Source: Trebonia sp963822615 (lineage in GTDB: Bacteria; Actinomycetota; Actinomycetes; Streptosporangiales; Streptosporangiaceae). Taken from it: a stretch of DNA of 64,000 nucleotides. The DNA lies in assembly GCA_963822615.1 (NCBI GenBank), contig CAWGIM010000001.1, forward strand, positions 1,178,001-1,242,000. The letters run 5' to 3'. The notes beneath the pieces were generated by a model, which was given only the letters and a program-made list of their open reading frames with translations, made no database searches and had not been told where the DNA came from. The position numbers and the translations under genes were made by a program. This document shows, piece by piece, positions 7,639 to 15,777 of this stretch (position 1 is the first letter of the stretch; every line of letters begins with the position of its first letter).

Positions 7639-8691
7639 GTGGGTGACACAACCCAGCAGCCGATCTCGGCCGACACCGGTTCTCCACCGCAGCAGGCCCC
7701 GGCCGGGAACCGTCAGCTCGGCGGGACCCTGCGGACGGTGGGGCTGGCCTTCCTGCGGCAGCGGGAATCGACCGTCTTCGTGGTCGCGGTCGCGCTGTTC
7801 ATCTACTTCGCGGTTTCCAGTACGCAGTTCGTCACCAGCACCAACCTCTCCATCCTGTTCAGCCAGGACGCGGCGCCGTACATCATCATCGCGCTGGGCG
7901 AGGTCATGCTGCTCATCTGCGGTGAGATCGACCTATCGGTCGGCTTCACGTTCACGTTCGCGCCGTACCTGATGTACTTCCTGCACGTCTATGACGGCGT
8001 TCCGGCCATCCTGGCGATCATCATCGCCCTGCTGATGGGGCTGGCAGTCGGCTGGATCAACGCGTTCCTGACCGTGACCGTCCGGCTGCCCTCGTTCATC
8101 ACCACCCTGGGCACCGGGTTCCTGCTGCTCGGCATCGTCGACACCACCTCGCACGGCGAGCCGGTGTCGATCCCGGCCGACATGGCCGGCGAGGTGACCT
8201 GGCTGGGCGGCAACTGGGCCCCGTTCATCTGGGCGGTCGGGCTAACCCTGATCATGACCATCGTGCTGACCCGCACCAAGTGGGGCCTGCACACGGTGTC
8301 GGTCGGCGGCAACCTGCTCGGCGCGCGCGAGGCGGGCATCAACGTCAACCGGATCAAGTACGGCAACTTCATGCTGACCGGCCTGTTCGGCGCGCTGGTG
8401 GGCCTGCAGAACGCCTACGTCACCCAGTCCATCGACCCGACCGCGGGCGGCTACACCCCGATGTTCTACGCGGTGACGGCGGCGGTCATCGGCGGCACCG
8501 CGATGCTCGGCGGCACCGGGACGATCGTCGGCGCTTTCCTCGGCGCGATCGTCCTCGGCATGCTCCTCGACGGCTTCACGATCCTCGGCGTCAGCGCCAA
8601 CCCGCTGGACATCATCTTCGGCGCGGCGGTGCTCATCGCCATGATCGCCAACGTGCAGCTCGCCCGGCTGCGAGAAAGGGGAGCCCGATGA
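7639..8691 (+). CDS. ABC importer permease, RbsC-like
   Basis: About 350 residues with many hydrophobic helices (for example STVFVVAVALFIYFAV, YIIIALGEVMLLICGEIDLSVG, ILAIIIALLMGLAVG, FIWAVGLTLIMTIVL, IVGAFLGAIVLGML), typical of the BPD_transp_2 family of sugar importer permeases in the plasma membrane. GEIDLSVG and INAFLTV...LPSFITTLGT are hallmark segments. GTG at 7639 is chosen because GAAGG lies 8 bases upstream; GTG at 7630 is the alternative. The stop overlaps the ATPase start by 4 bp. It forms the transmembrane channel with the ATPase at 8688. Confidence 0.93.
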   Translation: MGDTTQQPISADTGSPPQQAPAGNRQLGGTLRTVGLAFLRQRESTVFVVAVALFIYFAVSSTQFVTSTNLSILFSQDAAPYIIIALGEVMLLICGEIDLSVGFTFTFAPYLMYFLHVYDGVPAILAIIIALLMGLAVGWINAFLTVTVRLPSFITTLGTGFLLLGIVDTTSHGEPVSIPADMAGEVTWLGGNWAPFIWAVGLTLIMTIVLTRTKWGLHTVSVGGNLLGAREAGINVNRIKYGNFMLTGLFGALVGLQNAYVTQSIDPTAGGYTPMFYAVTAAVIGGTAMLGGTGTIVGAFLGAIVLGMLLDGFTILGVSANPLDIIFGAAVLIAMIANVQLARLRERGAR

Positions 8692-9497
8692 CCGAGCCGG
8701 CCAGCCAGGCCCCGGAGACCAGCGGCGACGTCCTGCGGGTGGAGCACATCTCCAAGAACTACGGCGCGGTGACCGCGCTCACCGACGTCAACCTGCGGCT
8801 CGCCCCGGGCGAGGTGCTCGGCCTGATCGGCGACAACGGGGCGGGCAAGTCCACCCTGCTGAAGATCTTGTGCGGCTTCCAGCCACCGAGCTCGGGCCGG
8901 ATCGTGCTCGAGGGCCAGGAGGTCCGGTTCAAGTCGGTGGACCACGCCCGGTCGCTCGGCATCGACGCCGTGTACCAGGACCTGGCCCTGGTCCCGCAGC
9001 TCACGGTGTTCCAGAACATGTACCTGAACCGGGAGAAGACCCGCGGGCCGCTGCTGAACAGCCGGGCCATGCGCCGCGAGGCCAAGGAGCACCTGGACGA
9101 GATCGGGGTGCGGATCCCGAGCATCAACGCGCCCGTCGCCCAGCTTTCCGGCGGCCAGCGGCAGGCGATCGCGGTCGCCCGCTCGGTGTTCTCCGACCCC
9201 AAGATCTTGCTGCTCGACGAGCCCCTGGCGGCGATGGGGGTCAAGGAAGGCTCGATCATCCTTGACCTCATCACCCGGCTCAAGACCCAGGGCAACGTGT
9301 CGATCATCATCATCGCGCACAACTACGGGCAGGTGATCGAGGTGTGCGACCGGGTGAACATGATCCAGGACGGGCGGATCACCTTCGACAAGCGCAGCGC
9401 CGACACCTCGGCCGACGAGCTGACCGAGATGGTGGTCGCGGAGTACCGCAAGGCCCTCATAGAGCGGCAGCGGCAGGCGGCGGCAGGCCACGCGTAG
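8688..9497 (+). CDS. ABC importer ATPase, single nucleotide-binding domain
   Basis: 269 residues, one ABC domain: Walker A GDNGAGKS near residue 50, Q-loop VYQD, signature LSGGQRQ, Walker B ILLLDEP and switch His in IIIAHN. Enterobacterial ribose/xylose importers use a double-length ATPase with two such domains. This protein has one and must homodimerise, as in the shorter actinobacterial relatives. It has GAAAGGGGAG before its ATG and overlaps the permease stop by 4 bp. The operon ends here, facing the kinase gene tail to tail with 44 bp between. Confidence 0.94.
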   Translation: MTEPASQAPETSGDVLRVEHISKNYGAVTALTDVNLRLAPGEVLGLIGDNGAGKSTLLKILCGFQPPSSGRIVLEGQEVRFKSVDHARSLGIDAVYQDLALVPQLTVFQNMYLNREKTRGPLLNSRAMRREAKEHLDEIGVRIPSINAPVAQLSGGQRQAIAVARSVFSDPKILLLDEPLAAMGVKEGSIILDLITRLKTQGNVSIIIIAHNYGQVIEVCDRVNMIQDGRITFDKRSADTSADELTEMVVAEYRKALIERQRQAAAGHA

Positions 9498-9541
9498 CCG
9501 CGCGGCCCGGCGGCGGCGACAGGCACCCGCACCCGTTCCGG

Positions 9542-12169
9542 TTAATCACGATTATCACGCCGAACGGGGGCGTGCCCTCCCTCGTCGCCGTCACCGCCGC
9601 TCGCGGCGGACCCGGCGCCGGGGGCAGGCGACTGCGCCCGGCCCGGCCCCGTCCGCTCGTCCCCGGCCGGGCGGGGCCCTGGCAGCCGCGGTAGCGGTGC
9701 CGGTGCCCGGTCGAGTGCCCGGCGGACCCGAGACAGCAGCGCGTGCTCGGTGAACGGCTTGCGCACGATGTCCAGCTCGGACGCGGGGATGCCGTGGAAG
9801 TCGAGCACCTGCTGCGCGTAGCCGGTGGTGAACAGGACCGGCAGGCCGGGACGGTCGGCCCGCACCCGCTCGACGACCTCGGTGCCAAGCATCCCCGGCA
9901 TCACCATGTCGGTGACGAGCAGGTCAATCCGCCGGCCAGGGTCGGCCGTCAGCCGCAGCGCCCCCGCGCCGTCGGCGGCCTCGCAGACCCGGTAACCGGC
10001 CTTGGCCAGGATCCGCCCGGCCATCGCGCGCAGGCTCGGCTCGTCCTCGACCAGCAGGATCGTCTCGCCCTGGCCGCCGGCCGCGGCCGCGCGGCCCGGC
10101 TCCGGCTCCGGCTCCGGCTCGGCGGTTACCTGCCTGGCCTCGGGCAGCAGCACGTTGATGGTGGTGCCGAAGCCCACCTCGGAGTAGATGTCGATGATCC
10201 CGTCCTGGCCGGACACGATCCCGTACACGGTGGCCAGCCCGAGGCCGGTGCCGCGGCCGCGCGGCTTGGTGGAGAAGAACGGCTCGAAGACGCGGTCGAT
10301 GGTCGCCTGGTCCATGCCGGTGCCGGTGTCGGACACCGCCAGCCAGCAGTACCGGCCCGGCTTGAGGTTCGGGCGCTGCTGCGCGTAGTACTCGTCCACC
10401 TCGGCGTTGGTGGTGGAGATGGTCAGCCGCCCGCCCCCGGGCATCGCGTCCCTGGCGTTGACCGCCAGGTTCACCAGCACCTGCTCGAGCTGCCCGCGGT
10501 CCGCCTCGACCCGCCACAGGTCGGGGTCGGTCACCACGACCAGCTCAATCTGCTCCCCGAGGCTGCGCCGCAGCAGGTGGCCGGACGCTTCCACGACCTC
10601 ATTCAGGTCGAGCACCTCGCGGTGGGCGCGCTCGCTCTTGGCGAAGGTGAGCAGCTGCCCGGTCAGCCTGATGGCCTGGGCGGCGGCCACCCGCACCTGC
10701 TCGACGTCCTCGATCACCGGGTCAAGCCGCTCGTCGCCGAGCGCCAGCGCCCGAAGCTGCTCGGCGGTGAACTCAGCGTAGCCGGAGATCACGTTCAGCA
10801 GGTTGTTGAAGTCATGCGCCACCCCGCCGACGAGCTGGCCGAGGCTCTCCAGCCGCTGGGACTGCTGCTGGCGGCGGACAAGCCGCTCCTCATCGGCGAG
10901 GGACCGCAGCCGTTCCCGCTCGGCCTCCAGCGCCAACCGCTCGGTGACGTCCCTGACCGCGACGATAAGCACTGTCCCGTTGTCGGTCGGCAGCAGGCTC
11001 ATCCGGACCTCGGACGGGAAGGTGGTCCCGTCCCGGCGCAACCCGGCCGCGGTGGCCCCGTTCCACTGCGCCCGCGACCGGCGGTCGGCGAAGTAGTCGG
11101 CCGTGTCGGCCATCAGGTCGGCCCGCCATTCCTCCGGCACCAGCATCTCCGCCTGGCGCCCGACCAGCTCCTGAACGGTGAACCCGAACAGGCGCACCGC
11201 CTGGGCGTTGGCCATGACGATGGAGCTGTCCCTGGCGATGCCGAGCATCGCGTCCGGTGCCAGGTCGAACAGGCCGCGCAGGTTGGACTCGGCCCGCTCG
11301 CGCTCGGCCAGGGCCGCCACCAGCCTGATCCGCATCTGCTCGACGCCACCGCTCACGTCCGCCAGCTCGGGCGGCCCCACCGTCGGGATACTGCGGTGGT
11401 AGCGGCCGTCGGCCACCGCCGCCACCGCCTTCCGCAGCCGTTCGAACGGGATCAGGATGCCGCGCCGCACCCCGACGATGACCGCCACCACCATGGCCGC
11501 GACCGCCACGATCATCACGATGAGGGTGCCGAGCAGCGTGTCGTGCGCCGCGTTGAGGCTCCTGCTGGCTGCCTGCTGCTCGGTGATGACGTAGGCCGAC
11601 ACCGCCAGCCCGGTCGTCCGGACGGCGACTGACCGCGGGGTGACCTGGGCCGTGTTGGCGGCCAGGGCCCGGGCGGCCGCGAAGTCGCCCCGGGCCAGCG
11701 CGGCCAGTTGCGGGTCGGCCACGCCGGCCGTCCAGGCCTGGTAGGCCCGCACCGCCGCGTCCGCCCGCGCCGCCAGTGGCGGGTCCTGCCCGGCCAGCTC
11801 GGCTAGCTGGGCCTGGGCGTCACGCAACTGCGTGCCGGTGGCCGCGTAGGCGGTGCGGAACGCGGGCAGGGACCGGGCGTTGCCCAGCGCCACCACGTTG
11901 CGCAGCAGCGCCTGTTGCACCGTGAACTGGCTGAGCTGCTCTTCGGCCGCGACCGCGGCCGGGATCAGGCGGCCGGAAAGCTGCTGGCCGTAGCGGCCGC
12001 TGTCCGCGGTGGCGGCGACCGCGAGCGCGAACATGACCGCGGTCACCGCCAGCGCGACCACCGAGCCGATCGTCGACCAGCGGCTTATTCCCATGCGCGG
12101 CCGCGTGGGCGCCCGCTCCTGGTCGCCGCTGGCGCCCCGGTCCGTGCCTGGCCTGCCTGTCGGTTTCAT
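9542..12169 (-). CDS. hybrid sensor histidine kinase with C-terminal receiver
   Basis: 875 residues: TM1 about 34-54, an Ala-rich extracytoplasmic four-helix-type sensor region, TM2 about 210-232, a HAMP-like linker, a PAS domain (LRGLFDLAPDAMLGI), a dimerisation/phosphoacceptor helix with His452 in GGVAHDFNNLL, and an ATPase domain with NLAVNARDAM (N box), DTGTGM (G1), FSTKPRGRGTGLGL (F/G2). A receiver follows with Asp754 in VTDMVMPG and Lys in RKPF. The ATG at 12169 has GGGAGG six bases upstream; an in-frame GTG at 12187 overlaps the preceding gene and is less likely. Only 14 bp separate it from the small membrane-protein gene, so it belongs to the same minus-strand operon. The N-terminal receiver of the first operon gene is a plausible phosphorelay partner. 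Confidence 0.93.
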   Translation of the reverse strand: MKPTGRPGTDRGASGDQERAPTRPRMGISRWSTIGSVVALAVTAVMFALAVAATADSGRYGQQLSGRLIPAAVAAEEQLSQFTVQQALLRNVVALGNARSLPAFRTAYAATGTQLRDAQAQLAELAGQDPPLAARADAAVRAYQAWTAGVADPQLAALARGDFAAARALAANTAQVTPRSVAVRTTGLAVSAYVITEQQAASRSLNAAHDTLLGTLIVMIVAVAAMVVAVIVGVRRGILIPFERLRKAVAAVADGRYHRSIPTVGPPELADVSGGVEQMRIRLVAALAERERAESNLRGLFDLAPDAMLGIARDSSIVMANAQAVRLFGFTVQELVGRQAEMLVPEEWRADLMADTADYFADRRSRAQWNGATAAGLRRDGTTFPSEVRMSLLPTDNGTVLIVAVRDVTERLALEAERERLRSLADEERLVRRQQQSQRLESLGQLVGGVAHDFNNLLNVISGYAEFTAEQLRALALGDERLDPVIEDVEQVRVAAAQAIRLTGQLLTFAKSERAHREVLDLNEVVEASGHLLRRSLGEQIELVVVTDPDLWRVEADRGQLEQVLVNLAVNARDAMPGGGRLTISTTNAEVDEYYAQQRPNLKPGRYCWLAVSDTGTGMDQATIDRVFEPFFSTKPRGRGTGLGLATVYGIVSGQDGIIDIYSEVGFGTTINVLLPEARQVTAEPEPEPEPGRAAAAGGQGETILLVEDEPSLRAMAGRILAKAGYRVCEAADGAGALRLTADPGRRIDLLVTDMVMPGMLGTEVVERVRADRPGLPVLFTTGYAQQVLDFHGIPASELDIVRKPFTEHALLSRVRRALDRAPAPLPRLPGPRPAGDERTGPGRAQSPAPGAGSAASGGDGDEGGHAPVRRDNRD

Positions 12170-12183
12170 CGTGACCTCCCCTG

Positions 12184-12507
12184 TCACGCCCGTGACTGCC
12201 GCCCACCACCAGCCGCGGGTAACGCGAAGTACAGCTGCCGCAGCACGAGCAGGACCGCGAGGGCGGCCAGCACCGCGGCCGCCTTCACCGCCAGCCCGCG
12301 CTCGTAGCGGACGGCCGCGCGGATCTCGGCCGCGAACGCGGTCGGCTGCCAGGCCGGGGCAGGCTCGACAGTGCGTTCGGTAGACGGGCCTTGAGCAGAG
12401 GAGCCTTCAACGGCGGGGCCTTCAACCGCGGGGCGGCCGGGGGCAACCGGGCCGTCGGGGTGCTCGGGACCGCCGGGCTCGGCCGGCCAACCGGGTTCGG
12501 CCGTCAT
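12184..12507 (-). CDS. small one-helix membrane protein
   Basis: 107 residues: a Pro/Gly/Glu-rich, probably disordered N-terminal half with short repeats (PAVEGPAVEG), a basic amphipathic segment (EIRAAVRYERGLAVK) and one transmembrane helix about residues 72-96 (AAAVLAALAVLLVLRQLYFAL). There is no signal peptidase site. The ATG overlaps the stop of the glycosyltransferase by 4 bp, so the two are made together, and it could be an accessory or regulatory subunit of the synthase. No named family is recognised. Confidence 0.75.
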   Translation of the reverse strand: MTAEPGWPAEPGGPEHPDGPVAPGRPAVEGPAVEGSSAQGPSTERTVEPAPAWQPTAFAAEIRAAVRYERGLAVKAAAVLAALAVLLVLRQLYFALPAAGGGRQSRA

Positions 12508-14003
12508 CCCGGAAGCGCCACCTTTCCCGTCTTCTCTGTCTTGTCCCAGGTCATGTCCGCCCCCCGCAGCTCCTTGACGTACGACGCGAACGTGCAGGCA
12601 CACAGCAGCGACCCGTACCCCGCCAGGTACAGCAGCAGCAGGCTGACCAGGCGGCCGCCCCGGTGCGGCTCGACCACCTTCACCAGGTAGCCCACGACCA
12701 GCGAGGCGGCCAGCCAGCTGTAGGCGAAGACCGTGATCGCGGCAGCCTGGCCGCCCGACACGTGCAGCGCGACGGCGGCGGCCCGCGCCGCCCGCGGGAA
12801 GCAGCTCTCGGCGATGATGACCAGGTTGACCAGGCCGGGGAACACGATCGCCTGCGGCCACGCGCGCCGCGCGGTCTGGGGGTCGATGAGCAGCGCCAGC
12901 CCGGTGATGAAGAGGTACGTCACCGCGTTGGTCACCCACAGCACGCGGAAGGCGGGCCAGGCGCTCGGCGAGCCGGTGAAGTACAGGGTGAGCAGCGCCG
13001 CCGATGAGGTGATCATGAAAATCGGCTGGAGGAACAGGCAGAACCAGAGAACGCCGAAGGTGAAGCCGCCGAGGTGGTGCGTCCGGCCCCGCCGGCGCAA
13101 CGGCTGGCGGAACCAGAGCCGGCGGTAGCGGATGGTGACCTGGACGTTGCCGCGGGCCCAGCGCAGCCGCTGCTTCCACAGGGCGGCGACCGATTCCGGT
13201 TCCTCGGCCCAGCAGGTGGCGTGCGGCTCGAACACCACCCGCCGGCCGCGGAGCTGGGTCTCGAAGGTGGTGAAGGTGTCCTCGGCCAGGGACGTGGTGT
13301 CGATCTGGCCGCCCAGGGCCAGCAGGTTGGCCCGCGAGTGCAGCTGCGCGCCCCCGGCCAGGCAGGCGAGCGCGCCGAGCACGTTCTGCCCGCGCCTGGC
13401 AGCGGCCTGGGCGGTGACGTACTCGTAGCCGATGAAGCGGGTGAGGTAGTTACCGGGGCGGCTGCCCTCCTTGATGTAGGAGGTGACGGCGCCTACCGCC
13501 GGATCGGCCAGGTGCCTGGTCATCGTGCGCAGCGTGGCCGGCTCGAAGATCACGTCGGCGTCCGTGATCAGCAGCGCCTCCATCCAGTCGTCGCTCAGGA
13601 TGATGGCCAGGCCGTGGTTGAGCGTGTGCGCCTTGCCCTGGCCGCCCCGTTCCCGGCGCAGGTGCACCACCTGGCCCGGATACTGCGCTTCCTTGGCCTT
13701 GACCACCGCCGGGGTGCTGTCGGTGCTGGCGTCGTCCACCACGTAGACCCGCAGCGAGTCCGGCGGGTACTCGGCCGCCAGCAGCCGGTCGATCGACGCG
13801 GCCAGCACGGCCCCCTCGTTCCAGGCGGGGACGAGCACCGCGGTCCGCGGGAAGGTCGGCCGGCACGCGGAGTAGTGGTTGCGCCAGCGGTGGCCCGCCG
13901 CCAGCAGGAACTGCCAGGCTCCGGCCAGCTCGGGAATCGCGCCCGCGAGCACGATGACGATCAGGATCCACTCGCCGGTGAGCGCGAGCAGGTGAGCGCT
14001 CAC
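12504..14003 (-). CDS. processive GT2 glycosyltransferase (cellulose/poly-GlcNAc/hyaluronan synthase type)
   Basis: 499 residues. An N-terminal membrane helix (about 8-30) is followed by a GT-A domain with VVDDAST (Asp90/91), TDAD (148-151), the general-base region AEDTFTT (Glu241-Asp242) and KQRLRW (QxxRW at 278-282). At least four further membrane helices follow from about residue 310 (WFCLFLQPIFMI, VTYLFITGLALLI and others). This is the layout of processive inverting synthases that make and export beta-linked polysaccharides from UDP-sugars. The sugar cannot be read from sequence. A deacetylase in the operon favours an N-acetylated product. GTG start in a GTGA overlap with the PHP gene. 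Confidence 0.93.
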   Translation of the reverse strand: MSAHLLALTGEWILIVIVLAGAIPELAGAWQFLLAAGHRWRNHYSACRPTFPRTAVLVPAWNEGAVLAASIDRLLAAEYPPDSLRVYVVDDASTDSTPAVVKAKEAQYPGQVVHLRRERGGQGKAHTLNHGLAIILSDDWMEALLITDADVIFEPATLRTMTRHLADPAVGAVTSYIKEGSRPGNYLTRFIGYEYVTAQAAARRGQNVLGALACLAGGAQLHSRANLLALGGQIDTTSLAEDTFTTFETQLRGRRVVFEPHATCWAEEPESVAALWKQRLRWARGNVQVTIRYRRLWFRQPLRRRGRTHHLGGFTFGVLWFCLFLQPIFMITSSAALLTLYFTGSPSAWPAFRVLWVTNAVTYLFITGLALLIDPQTARRAWPQAIVFPGLVNLVIIAESCFPRAARAAAVALHVSGGQAAAITVFAYSWLAASLVVGYLVKVVEPHRGGRLVSLLLLYLAGYGSLLCACTFASYVKELRGADMTWDKTEKTGKVALPG

Positions 14004-14740
14004 GCGGGCGCGCCGCCGCCGGCGTCCGCCAGGGTCAGCCCGACCGAGCGGTAGACGCCGACGTCACGGCAGTGGTGGCTGTCGCTGCCCGCGACCACCG
14101 GCACCCCCGCCCGGAGCAGGGCCGCGACCGTGCGGGCAGACGGGCACGCCCACTTCTCGTTCACCTCGACCATCGCCCCGGCGGCGGCCAGCTCGGCCGC
14201 CAGCCAGCCGAGCAGCGGCGCGGGCACCATCGGCTCGGCCAGGCCGATCTTCGGCAGCAGGCTGAACAGGTGGGCGATCAGCCCGCGCGGGCCAGCCGCC
14301 TGATCGGCTGTCCGGGCCGCGCCGGCCGTGGCCGCGCACAGCTGCTCGATCGCCTGGGCGCCGGTCAGCGTGCCGCTGGCGATGGCGGACCGCACCTGGT
14401 CGGGGTGAGCGGGCCCGTCGTCGGCCGGGAACTGGTGGTCGGCGATCAGCACCAGGTCGATGCCGTCGAGCCCGGGCGGCAGGTCCAGCCGGCCCGCGGT
14501 GTCGAGGATCTTCGCCTCCACCCCGGCGAGGACCCGCGGCCCGTCGCTCCCCCGGTACTTGCCCACCGCGACCGCCAGCTCCGGCACCCAGCTGGTGTCG
14601 CGCCGCACGTGGTCGGCGATGCAGAGGGTGCGCAGGCCGCGTTGCCGGGCCGCGGCCACGTTCTCGGCCACCGTCGACCGCGCGTCGTCGGAGAACGCCG
14701 AGTGGACATGGAAGTCCTCGTCGAGCGCGACCGCGGTCAT
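14000..14740 (-). CDS. PHP-domain metal-dependent phosphoesterase-like protein
   Basis: 246 residues of the PHP (polymerase and histidinol phosphatase) superfamily. Metal-ligand motifs are visible: HVHSAFSDDA at the N-terminus, CIADHVRRD, VLAGVEAKI, ADHQFP, and the C-terminal GSDSHH. These bind two or three metal ions in known members and hydrolyse phosphoester bonds. The substrate is unknown; with a glycan synthase next door, a sugar phosphate or phosphorylated lipid carrier is possible. It overlaps both neighbours by 4 bp. No signal peptide, so cytosolic. Confidence 0.88.
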   Translation of the reverse strand: MTAVALDEDFHVHSAFSDDARSTVAENVAAARQRGLRTLCIADHVRRDTSWVPELAVAVGKYRGSDGPRVLAGVEAKILDTAGRLDLPPGLDGIDLVLIADHQFPADDGPAHPDQVRSAIASGTLTGAQAIEQLCAATAGAARTADQAAGPRGLIAHLFSLLPKIGLAEPMVPAPLLGWLAAELAAAGAMVEVNEKWACPSARTVAALLRAGVPVVAGSDSHHCRDVGVYRSVGLTLADAGGGAPA

Positions 14741-15777
14741 GGTCCCGTGCCGGTCAGGCCCGAACCGGTCAGGCCCGAACCGGTCAGCACCGGGCCAAGC
14801 TGGTCGATCTCGGCCGGGCTGAGCACCCGCTGGTCGAGGAAGCGGACCACCGCCAGCTCGCGGAAGCCGAGCGCGGCCGGGACCGGCCGGCCAAGCAGCG
14901 AGTCAAGCGCCAGCCGGGGCATGTCCACCCCGGCCGCGATGGTGAGCCCGAGTGTGCCGGGCATCCGCGGGTTCACCTCGAGCAGGGCCGGGCGGCCGGC
15001 CGCGTCCCGCTTGGCCTGCACGTTGGCCACGAAGGTGACGCCGGTGGCCTCGGCCACGGCGCGGCCGAACGCCTCGAGCTCGGCGTCGTGCACGGTCCGG
15101 CCGCCGACCGACACGCCGGAGTCGACCCGGGCGCGCAGCCGCGGCACCGACGCGATCACCCGGCCGCCGGCGTCGGCCAGCACGTCGATCGAGTACTCCT
15201 CACCGGGTAGCAGGTCCTGCACCAGCAGGCCGGGCTCGCCCGCCAGGGCGGCCAGCTCGGCCGCCGAGCTGACGACGCGGAAGCCCCGGGAGCCGCTGCC
15301 GGAGCGCGGCTTGACCACCACCGGGTACTCCCAGCTGGCCGGGTCGGTCCCCCCGGCGCCGTTAGCGAGGGCGAGCGGCTCGGTCCGCGGCACCCGCACC
15401 ACCCCGGCGCAGCGGCGGGCCAGCGCCACCTTGTCGAGGATGACGTCGAGGGCGGCGGCCGGCGCGAGCAGCAGGTCGATGCCGTGCGCGGCGAACTGGT
15501 CGCGGGCGGCGGCCAGCGGCCGCAGCTCGGCGTCGACCGTCGGCAGCAGCACGTCCACCCCGAGCGCCTGGCAGCGGTCGAGCACCGCGTCGGTGAAGCC
15601 GTCGGCTGCCCCGGCCGGGATCAGCGTCCTGGCCGGCGGCGGCACCAGGTAGAGGCCGGCCGCCCACGGGTCCATGTCGGCCGCCAGCAGCTCGACCGAC
15701 TCGTCCGTCCGCAGCGACTCCATGGCGGCGATGGCGGCGGGCCCGCCCGCTCCGGTGACCAGCACCCGGGTGGTCAT
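14737..15777 (-). CDS. ATP-grasp ligase (CarB/PurK-like fold)
   Basis: 346 residues. There is an N-terminal Rossmann-like domain (VLVTGAGGPAAIAAMESLR), then an ATP-grasp region with YPVVVKPRSGSGSRGF (phosphate loop and Lys), LVQDLLPGEEYSIDVLAD, and the Mg-binding ALLEVNPRMPGT. Such proteins join a carboxylate to an amine or other nucleophile through an acyl phosphate. Several relatives modify sugar or cell-wall precursors; the substrates here are unknown. The C-terminus ends in a short repeat (LTGSG LTGSG LTGTG) that also shows as a DNA repeat. The ATG shares one base with the upstream stop (TGATG). Confidence 0.9.
   Translation of the reverse strand: MTTRVLVTGAGGPAAIAAMESLRTDESVELLAADMDPWAAGLYLVPPPARTLIPAGAADGFTDAVLDRCQALGVDVLLPTVDAELRPLAAARDQFAAHGIDLLLAPAAALDVILDKVALARRCAGVVRVPRTEPLALANGAGGTDPASWEYPVVVKPRSGSGSRGFRVVSSAAELAALAGEPGLLVQDLLPGEEYSIDVLADAGGRVIASVPRLRARVDSGVSVGGRTVHDAELEAFGRAVAEATGVTFVANVQAKRDAAGRPALLEVNPRMPGTLGLTIAAGVDMPRLALDSLLGRPVPAALGFRELAVVRFLDQRVLSPAEIDQLGPVLTGSGLTGSGLTGTGP

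Noticed and set aside
12508..13179. Longer form of the small membrane protein
   Set aside because: The extra sequence is a shadow of the glycosyltransferase; ATG 12507 in an ATGA overlap is the natural start.
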